NCBI RefSeq assembly: GCF_000284375.1
Contig: NC_017249.1
Span: 3,140,001 to 3,204,000 of the forward strand
Reading direction: 5' to 3'
DNA: 64,000 nt
Source of the DNA: Bradyrhizobium japonicum USDA 6
Lineage (GTDB): Bacteria > Pseudomonadota > Alphaproteobacteria > Rhizobiales > Xanthobacteraceae
The notes under the pieces were generated by a model that saw only the letters and a list, made by a program, of their open reading frames with translations, did no database searches and was not told where the DNA came from. The position numbers were made by a program, and so were the translations under genes. Of the stretch, positions 58,423 to 64,000 are shown piece by piece. The number at the start of each line of letters is the position of its first letter. The first letter of the stretch is position 1.

Positions 58423-58832
58423 ATGCCGCACGTCTTCGTATTCGGCACGTTGAAAAGAGGACGCCCCTTCATACGTGCGGTCTGGATGGGGCGTTTCCGC
58501 TGGGCGTGTATCAGACGGTCGAGCCTTTTCCCCTTGTCATTGCCGGGCCATGGTTTGCGCCGATGATGTTCAATGAGCCCGGTCGTGGACATCGGGTCTT
58601 CGGCGAAGTTTATCGCATTGATGTCGGCCGTCTTCAAAAGCTCGACCGGTTGGAATCGCTCGGCAAGCCGGGCAACTTCCGGGTCGCTATAGAGGTCGTC
58701 CCACTTGGCGTCGGCCAGCCGGTCCGGGCCTTTGTTTATTTGAAATCGCGCGAACTGGCCGGCGGCGCCTATCACAGCGATCTCCTTGAAACTACGAAGC
58801 CGACCGATTTGTCGTTCCTTGGCGACGGTAAG
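58423..58832 (+). CDS. Gamma-glutamylcyclotransferase-like (GGCT/AIG2) protein (two frameshifts)
   Basis: The ATG at 58423 gives MPHVFVFGTLKRGRP, the substrate-loop start of the GGCT fold. The frame slips at the C-run 58464-58467; then HTCGLDGAFPLGVYQTVEPF, MMFNEPGRGHRVFGEVYRID (with the catalytic Glu region) and KLDRLESLGKPGNFRV follow. A second slip near 58790 is needed to end in EADRFVVPWRR with a stop at 58832. About 137 residues when repaired. The family removes gamma-glutamyl groups by cyclisation in glutathione or peptide turnover. Confidence 0.78.
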
Positions 58833-59109
58833 AGGCCACGACGTTTTCACGGTGCGCAACAGTCGTCGCACGCCGCAGGGTGTTTTGAAGATAGATCCGC
58901 GGTTTCTCCGAGCGCGACGCGCGACCGTGTCTGCGATGACAGTCCGCCGAACAAGGTCCGATGCGCGCAGAATCACCGCGATGCCAGAAGCCATTTTCAA
59001 GTGCGACGGCCTTGACGCTAGGCGCATCTCGCAAAAGGCTGCACTGTACAGCTAGCAACCTCCTCTGACGAGATAATCGTGGAAGCGAACACTTGAACGG
59101 TGTCAAGTT
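58833..59109. other. Intergenic region
   Basis: Open frames exist on both strands but none has a start site, composition or similarity that I can support. Confidence 0.35.
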
Positions 59110-59134
59110 GGAACCCGCGACAGAGGGCCGCGTT
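59110..59134 (+). promoter_or_regulatory. EcfG-type promoter, exact
   Basis: GGAAC (59110-59114), 16 nt, CGTT (59131-59134), 30 bases before the DUF2934 gene at 59165. Confidence 0.78.
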
Positions 59135-59164
59135 GCGCTCCGCAATATGTAGTGGGAGGACAGC

Positions 59165-59335
59165 ATGGAAAAGCCGACGGACGAACAGAGTCGGGAGCGC
59201 GCTCACTTGCTGTGGCAAGCCGCGGGAGAGACTGAAGGGCAGCAAGATCGGTTTTGGTTTGAAGCCGAGCGCGAGCTCATGCAGCAAGATCCCGCCATGA
59301 ATACCGATGAGAATTCTGGCACCTTTACTGAGTAG
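59165..59335 (+). CDS. DUF2934 family protein, 56 aa
   Basis: MEKPTDEQSRERAHLLWQAA and TEGQQDRFWFEAERELM match the DUF2934 pattern (IRERAxxLWExxGxPxGxxxxxWxxAExEL). Small helical cytosolic protein. GGGAGGA precedes the ATG. With an exact EcfG promoter 30 bases upstream, it is one of the best candidates for the general-stress regulon here. Its last bases overlap the end of the convergent gene at 59325. Confidence 0.85.
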   Translation: MEKPTDEQSRERAHLLWQAAGETEGQQDRFWFEAERELMQQDPAMNTDENSGTFTE

Positions 59336-59768
59336 CGATGCCGGGCTTGGGCAACGCGCGCCGCAGCCGCCACATACACACGGCGACGGCGAACCAAACC
59401 AGAGAGGCGGCAGCTAGGCAGAGCGGCGGATTGAGACCGGGGGCCTGCCACCAGATCATCAGTGCGAAGCTGGCCATGCCGATGCTACCCCAGCCGGCTC
59501 CGGCGGCATCAAGCGCGGCCGCCCCCTTGCCCCGCTGCTCGCCAAGCAGGCCCCTTTGTTGCTTGCGTTCACGTTCATGCTTCTCGATTAAAGTCGCGCT
59601 GGCGCAGAAAATTGCCGGGAAGGCGAGCATCAATCCGCCGGCCTCAGGCCCTGCCCAGTCTGCCACCAGACCGGCAACGACAGTCGCCAATCCGCCCAGC
59701 GCAAAACGCACGATGTACTCGTAAGTATGTCCCTGCTTTAGCGCCGAAAGTTTGAAGCGTACGGCCAT
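59325..59768 (-). CDS. Small membrane protein next to the Nramp-like transporter
   Basis: 147 residues. Four hydrophobic segments: YIVRFALGGLATVVAGLVAD, GGLMLAFPAIFCASATLIEK, GMASFALMIWWQAPGLN and LVWFAVAVCMWRL, with a basic loop (ERERKQQRGLLGEQRGK). Resembles DUF3147-type small membrane proteins. Five bases separate it from the gene at 59774, so it is the last gene of a three-gene operon with the transporter. Confidence 0.75.
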   Translation of the reverse strand: MAVRFKLSALKQGHTYEYIVRFALGGLATVVAGLVADWAGPEAGGLMLAFPAIFCASATLIEKHERERKQQRGLLGEQRGKGAAALDAAGAGWGSIGMASFALMIWWQAPGLNPPLCLAAASLVWFAVAVCMWRLRRALPKPGIATQ

Positions 59769-59773
59769 AATTG

Positions 59774-60112
59774 TCACCCGATCAAGACTTGCTTGAGGCC
59801 TGCCGCCACCACAAGCCAGACGGCAAGAGCGGCGAGGGTGGCCTTCAGCGCCGACCAGTCGGCCCGCATCAGCAACTGACACACAACCATGCTATAAGCC
59901 GCCAGCGCGATCGAACCCAGGATCATCGAGCGGCCTTCGATCGCCACATAGTCGCCGCCGTGCTTCCAGAAAGCGAGGCCGAGCGTGGCAAGCGCAACGG
60001 AGGGCGCGGCGCCAAACAATCCCGCGAAACTCTTGGGTCGCAGCACGTCGCCTATGACCGCAAACAGTGAGACCACAAGGCCGCCGATGATGAAGCGCAA
60101 AGCGTAATCCAC
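59774..60112 (-). CDS. DUF3147-like small membrane protein
   Basis: 112 residues, four hydrophobic segments beginning MDYALRFIIGGLVVSLFAVI and including SVALATLGLAFWK and LGSIALAAYSMVVCQLLM. Lies 22 bases downstream of the Nramp-like gene. The two tandem members (with 59325) may form a heteromeric membrane complex working with the transporter, by context only. Confidence 0.78.
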   Translation of the reverse strand: MDYALRFIIGGLVVSLFAVIGDVLRPKSFAGLFGAAPSVALATLGLAFWKHGGDYVAIEGRSMILGSIALAAYSMVVCQLLMRADWSALKATLAALAVWLVVAAGLKQVLIG

Positions 60113-60134
60113 GACACCTCCTTGCTTGTCGCTT

Positions 60135-61445
60135 CTAGGATGTTGTAGGCATCAGCATGCTGACGGCCATGCCCACGATGCAAAGAGCCATCGCGGCCGT
60201 GGATGCCCAGCCAAGCCAGTACAGCCAGCCTTCGACGACAAGCTTGCCCATGACGTCACGGCGCCTGACCAGCAGCATCAGCATGGTCATCACCGGCGCC
60301 GCCAGCACGCCATTGATGACCGCGCTCCAGTAAAGCGCCTTGATCGGATCGATGGGTGTGAAATTGAGCGCAACACCGAGGCCGACCGAGAGGGCAAGAA
60401 CCGAATAGAAAGCCACCGCCTGCTTCGGTTTGCGCGCGAGACCAACCGGCCATTTGCGGCCTTCGCCGATGGCATAGGCGGTCGATCCGGCCAGCACCGG
60501 CACGGCGAGCAAACCCGTGCCAATGATGCCGAGCGCAAAAACCAGTTCGGCCAGCGGCCCCGCGATCGGCTTCAAGGCGGCGGCCGCCTGAGCCGATGAC
60601 TGCACATCGGTCACCCCCCGCTGATGCAGCGTGGCGGCTGTCGTCATGATGATCGCGATCGCAATGATATTCGAGAAGGCCATGCCAATCATCGTGTCGA
60701 GGCGAATGCGCCAAAGCTCGCGCTCTTCAGTACGCGCGTCCTCCTTGAGCGGTTTCTTGTCGGGATGAATGCGCTGCTCCTCGGCTTCCTGCGAGGATTG
60801 CCAGATAAACAGGTACGGCGAGATCGTGGTGCCGAGGATGGCGACCAGCGTCGTCAGAAAGGCGCCGCTCCATTCGACCTTCGGGATGAACAGTCCCTTG
60901 AGCGCGTCAGGCCAGGGCACTTTGACGACCGCCAGCGCAACCACATAAGCAAAAAGCACCAGCGTCAGCCATTTGAGGATCGCGACATAGCGCTTGTAGG
61001 CGATGAAGATCTGCGCCAGTACCGAGACGACCGCAAAGGCAACGACATAGATGATCGCCGAGCCGCCAATCACCAGCTTCGCGGCATCCGCCATGGCGCC
61101 GAGATCGGCCGCAACATTGATCGTGTTGGCGACAAAGAGAAGACCGACGAGCGACCAAATCACCCAGCTGGGATAATTGCGGCAGACATTGCCGGCGATG
61201 CCGTGACCGGTCACCCTTCCGATCCGGCCCGAAATCTCCTGGATCGCTACCATTAATGGATAGCTGAGAAGCATCGTCCAGCCGATGCCAAAACCAAGCT
61301 GCGCGCCGGCCTGGCTGTAAGTGCCGATGCCGGAAGGATCATCGTCCGATGCGCCCGTAATCAGTCCAGGACCGAGCCGTTTCAGAAGGCCATTCTTCTC
61401 ATCCGGCTTTTTGTCATCCGGCGTTTTGGCCTCGGCTTTTGCCAT
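60135..61445 (-). CDS. Nramp-related divalent metal transporter
   Basis: About 436 residues from the ATG at 61445 (GAGGAG upstream), 11 membrane helices. Helix 1 reads GASDDDPSGIGTYSQAGAQ instead of the DPGN of classic Nramp; helix 6 has GTTISPYLFIWQSSQE in place of the MPH motif. These replacements resemble the NRAMP-related magnesium/aluminium-type clade, so manganese/iron uptake should not be assumed. Inner membrane. First of three genes with 60112 and 59768. The EcfG promoter at 61694 may drive the whole set through the tiny gene 61573. Confidence 0.88.
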   Translation of the reverse strand: MAKAEAKTPDDKKPDEKNGLLKRLGPGLITGASDDDPSGIGTYSQAGAQLGFGIGWTMLLSYPLMVAIQEISGRIGRVTGHGIAGNVCRNYPSWVIWSLVGLLFVANTINVAADLGAMADAAKLVIGGSAIIYVVAFAVVSVLAQIFIAYKRYVAILKWLTLVLFAYVVALAVVKVPWPDALKGLFIPKVEWSGAFLTTLVAILGTTISPYLFIWQSSQEAEEQRIHPDKKPLKEDARTEERELWRIRLDTMIGMAFSNIIAIAIIMTTAATLHQRGVTDVQSSAQAAAALKPIAGPLAELVFALGIIGTGLLAVPVLAGSTAYAIGEGRKWPVGLARKPKQAVAFYSVLALSVGLGVALNFTPIDPIKALYWSAVINGVLAAPVMTMLMLLVRRRDVMGKLVVEGWLYWLGWASTAAMALCIVGMAVSMLMPTTS

Positions 61446-61572
61446 GTGCTCCTCGGGATCAGGGCTGCGCAGCGTCCCGTTTGCCACGTCAAGAAGCAAT
61501 GAGGACTTCTCCGGTCAAAGTTCAACGCGCGACAGGGGACGCCCGCGCCGCCGGGGACGCGGGCTCGCCAGC

Positions 61573-61659
61573 CTAATGGTGCCAGAAGATCGCCAACAGC
61601 AGAATGATCGGCAGCGGGATGCCCAGCAACCATAACAATGCGCCTCGTCCAAAACCCAT
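61573..61659 (-). CDS. 28-aa membrane peptide
   Basis: MGFGRGALLWLLGIPLPIIL followed by LLAIFWHH: a single membrane helix with a His-His end. GGAGGA lies eight bases before the ATG and an exact EcfG promoter 35 bases upstream, strong evidence for a real gene. It lies 127 bases upstream of the transporter gene. Confidence 0.8.
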   Translation of the reverse strand: MGFGRGALLWLLGIPLPIILLLAIFWHH

Positions 61660-61693
61660 GGCTCTTTCCTCCAATCATCTGTCCCACGCTTTC

Positions 61694-61719
61694 AACGCCA
61701 CCGTCCGCCGCACAGTTCC
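61694..61719 (-). promoter_or_regulatory. EcfG-type promoter, exact
   Basis: Minus strand GGAAC (61719-61715), 17 nt, CGTT (61697-61694), for the 28-aa peptide and perhaps the Nramp operon. Confidence 0.75.
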
Positions 61720-61840
61720 TCGCTGGGAACGGTTTTCGCGGCTGTCGATTGAGAGACCGAGACGACCTGCTCCGCTTGCCAATCGCTATTTTATGGGGAT
61801 TGCGGCAAGGCCGATCGTGGAAAGGAGGTCAAGGCTATCG

Positions 61841-62395
61841 ATGACAATACGCGTGCACCCTTTGCCAGCCGACACCGCGCTCGCACGCATAATCGCGCGC
61901 AACACACGGCCTCTGCCTGAAGACGTATCCTCGATCATCACTTGGGGAGCCGATGGACATGTCCTGACGGCGCTCGCCGTCGGATGGTGGCTCTGGTCGC
62001 GTTCCAAGTCACCAGCACAGCGACGGGCGGGCGATCATGTGCTGCTGACGACGTTCGCGGCGGTTCTGCTGCCTCACCTTTTGAAAACGCAGTTCGATCA
62101 GGTGCGGCCCGATCGCCGGACCGTGCGCGGCCATCTTCATGGCATTCCGCTCTCGGGCAAGGCGCTTGATGCGTTTCCTTCGGGGCACGCTGTGCATGTC
62201 GGCGCCCTTGCTTCCGCCGCAACCGAGTTGCGGCCAGCCAAGAGAAACCTTGTCTGGGCCATTGGTGCCGTTCTCGTCTCGACGCGCATCGTTTTGCTCG
62301 CGCACTGGGCAAGCGACGTGATCGCGGGACTGGCGATCGGCGCGGTCCTCGAGCGCCTGATGCGGCGGCTGACCGGCTTTGGAAGGTCGGGCTAG
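61841..62395 (+). CDS. PAP2-family membrane phosphatase
   Basis: 184 residues. The three acid-phosphatase motifs are present: KTQFDQVRP, PSGHAVHVG and STRIVLLAHWASD. Three to four membrane helices. Acts on lipid phosphates such as phosphatidic acid or undecaprenyl-PP at the inner membrane. The ATG at 61841 has AAAGGAGG upstream, though 12 bases away. The cysteine hydrolase starts two bases after its stop, so they form an operon. Confidence 0.88.
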   Translation: MTIRVHPLPADTALARIIARNTRPLPEDVSSIITWGADGHVLTALAVGWWLWSRSKSPAQRRAGDHVLLTTFAAVLLPHLLKTQFDQVRPDRRTVRGHLHGIPLSGKALDAFPSGHAVHVGALASAATELRPAKRNLVWAIGAVLVSTRIVLLAHWASDVIAGLAIGAVLERLMRRLTGFGRSG

Positions 62396-62397
62396 TC

Positions 62398-63006
62398 ATG
62401 GGCCAATTGCTCTCGCCGCCTGGCCCGCATGCCGTCCATCTCTGCATCGACATGCAAGGATTGTTCGCGCCCGGCGCTGCATGGGCAACGCCCTGGATGG
62501 AACGTGCGCTACCCGGGGCGGTCAGGCTGATTGCACATGCGCCACAGCGTACCGTGTTCACGCGATTTATACCGGTCCGCAACAAGGCCGAGGCGCGCGG
62601 CGTCTGGAAGGCCTATTACGAGAAATGGGAATGCGTAACACGTGATAGGGTCGATCCGGCGCTGCTGGAGCTGATGCCGGCCCTGCTACGCTTCGTGCCG
62701 CCTGCCACGGTCATCGACCGCCAAACCTACTGCGCTTTCGCCAATGGGCGGCTGCACGGCTTCCTTGATGGGCATCAGGTGGATACGCTGATCGTTTCCG
62801 GCGGTGAGACTGATGTTTGTGTGCTGGCCACCGTGCTTGCCGCGGTCGATATTGGCTACCGCGTGATCCTTGCCGAAGACGCGCTATGCAGCTCATCCGA
62901 TGAGAGCCACGACGCGCTGATCGAGCTCTATACCAAGCGCTTCAGCCTGCAGATCGAAGTGGCATCGGTTGACCGCATTCTAGCGAGTTGGGCGGTCGAT
63001 GATTGA
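62398..63006 (+). CDS. Isochorismatase-like cysteine hydrolase
   Basis: 202 residues. Catalytic triad of the family: Asp in CIDMQGLFAPG, Lys region in RQTYCAFANGRL, Cys in GGETDVCVLATVLAAVD with the preceding non-prolyl cis-type turn. It cleaves amides or related bonds in nicotinamidase-, isochorismate- or N-carbamoyl-type substrates; exact substrate not evident. Cytosolic. Coupled to the PAP2 gene. Confidence 0.88.
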   Translation: MGQLLSPPGPHAVHLCIDMQGLFAPGAAWATPWMERALPGAVRLIAHAPQRTVFTRFIPVRNKAEARGVWKAYYEKWECVTRDRVDPALLELMPALLRFVPPATVIDRQTYCAFANGRLHGFLDGHQVDTLIVSGGETDVCVLATVLAAVDIGYRVILAEDALCSSSDESHDALIELYTKRFSLQIEVASVDRILASWAVDD

Positions 63007-63150
63007 GCGCGTAGGATGATGGTACTTCTAGGGCGCGCTTAACATAGGTTAGACTTGCGCTTGCAAAGCAAGCACTTCGATCAACGGGCTTGAATTGAAG
63101 CCGATCACATGGCCCGATGGGTGGGCGTTCCGCCAATCAGGATCGAAACT

Positions 63151-64000
63151 GTGAGCCGTACCAAAGGGCGCCTTTACCAATTGCTTCTCGCCGCCGCGCT
63201 GCTGGCGGCGGGGGCAGCGGCCGCCCAGGAAAACAAGAAGACCGACGACGATAAGCCGGTCGATCCCGATACGGGCGAAAGTACCTTGGAGGAAAAGACG
63301 CTGGGTCTCCTTCCCAACCCTTTCCAAAAATACGGCGTCAAATTCGCAGCCACCTATATCGGCGAAGTGCTGGGCAACCCTTCGGGCGGACTGAAACAGG
63401 GTTCGGTCTACGAAGGTCGGTTGAATCTCGCCGTGGACCTAGACCTGCAAAAGCTCGCCGGCCTCGATCAGCTGACATTCCATGCCAACATGTTCCAGAT
63501 CCACGGCGGCGGGTTGTCGCGCGGCAGTCTACAGAACTATTTGGTCGTCAGCGGCATCGAGGCATTGCCGTCCACGCGTCTTTACGAGGCGTATTTTGAA
63601 AAGCAGTGGGGCAGCGAGAAAGTCTCGCTCAAAGTGGGACAACTCGCGGCCGACAGCGAGTTCTTCAATACCAAATATACCGACGTCTTGACCAACGCCT
63701 CGATGGGCTGGCCGGCGATCACCTCGCTTGATTTGCCCAGCGGCGGTCCGTCGCCTCCCTTGGCTGCCATGGGAGCCCGGCTTCTGGTGAATGTCACTGA
63801 GCAGTTGTCCGTTCTTGGCGGCATCTTCGATGGCGATCAGGCTGGGCCCGGCCCCGGGGATCCGCAGGAGCGTAACCGCTATGGCGTCAACTTCCGCGTC
63901 AACGATCCGCCCCTCCTGCTCGGCCAGATCCAGTATGCCTGGAATAACACGAAGGGCGATCCGAACCCGGCCGGCCAGATCAAGTTTGGCGGCTGGCGCC
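63151..64000 (+). CDS. Carbohydrate-selective porin, OprB family (partial at window end)
   Basis: A GTG at 63151 gives SRTKGRLYQLLLAAALLAAG, a signal peptide ending AAAAQ; an in-frame ATG at 63109 is an alternative. The mature part follows the OprB pattern: KYGVKFAATYIGEVLGNPSG, GLDQLTFHANMFQIHGGG, RLYEAYFEKQWG, SLKVGQLAADSEFF, RYGVNFRVNDPPLLLGQIQY. These are strands of an outer-membrane beta barrel taking up sugars. The gene runs past base 64000. Confidence 0.85.
   Translation, partial: MSRTKGRLYQLLLAAALLAAGAAAAQENKKTDDDKPVDPDTGESTLEEKTLGLLPNPFQKYGVKFAATYIGEVLGNPSGGLKQGSVYEGRLNLAVDLDLQKLAGLDQLTFHANMFQIHGGGLSRGSLQNYLVVSGIEALPSTRLYEAYFEKQWGSEKVSLKVGQLAADSEFFNTKYTDVLTNASMGWPAITSLDLPSGGPSPPLAAMGARLLVNVTEQLSVLGGIFDGDQAGPGPGDPQERNRYGVNFRVNDPPLLLGQIQYAWNNTKGDPNPAGQIKFGGWR

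Noticed and set aside
61726..61750. GGAAC-N16-GATT ahead of the PAP2 gene
   Set aside because: The -10 box deviates at two of four positions and lies 90 bases from the start; too weak to call.
1..64000. CRISPR arrays, rRNA genes, complete IS elements
   Set aside because: No regularly spaced repeats, no rRNA-like sequence and only one transposase fragment were found by eye.

Overview
The window is about 60-63% GC by eye and reads as an accessory, stress-response region of an alphaproteobacterium of the Bradyrhizobium/Nitrobacteraceae type. This rests on EcfG-type promoters (GGAAC-N16/17-CGTT), DUF1488, DUF1236, DUF6894 and DUF2934 small proteins, a ROSE-like leader before an hsp20 gene, HWE-type kinases and many tiny rhizobial-type ORFs. 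No housekeeping, rRNA or complete tRNA gene is seen.

Layout: 0-5 kb holds a frameshifted histidine kinase, a receiver protein, cspA and small unknown genes. 4.8-15.9 kb (block A) and 33.7-49.5 kb (block B) are diverged duplicates that share, in the same order, a tiny hydrophilic protein, a membrane-anchored alpha/beta hydrolase, an AI-2E-family permease, a PAS histidine kinase, an RsbQ-like hydrolase, an unknown 123-aa protein, two transglutaminase-like proteins, a receiver protein, a 35-aa membrane peptide and a DUF1488 protein. Between them lie a dipeptidase, a truncated metallo-beta-lactamase, small genes, a manA / glycosyltransferase / GH130 operon (21.4-26.0 kb), an HWE kinase, a second Crp-like regulator, stress-protein genes and an MFS transporter. 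50.7-52.4 kb carries a tyrosine integrase beside a tRNA-Lys(CTT)-like 3' fragment flanked by AAACGGTTT repeats, apparently an island end. 52.4-64 kb holds more tiny stress genes, two hsp20 genes, a GGCT-like protein, an Nramp-like transporter with two small membrane partners, a PAP2 phosphatase, a cysteine hydrolase and the start of an OprB porin.

Three regulatory signals recur: (1) at least eight exact EcfG promoters; (2) an approximately 90-bp promoter-plus-leader cassette present seven times, with an inverted repeat of fixed 19-nt spacing, ahead of tiny membrane peptides and other small genes; (3) an 18-bp palindrome (CTGAGCAATATTGCTCAG and variants) present eight times, mostly upstream of small genes. 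Together they suggest layered control of a general-stress gene set.

Many genes are broken by a single indel, often in a short C/G run where a paralogue keeps the frame. Sequencing or assembly errors are therefore as likely as true pseudogenes for these.
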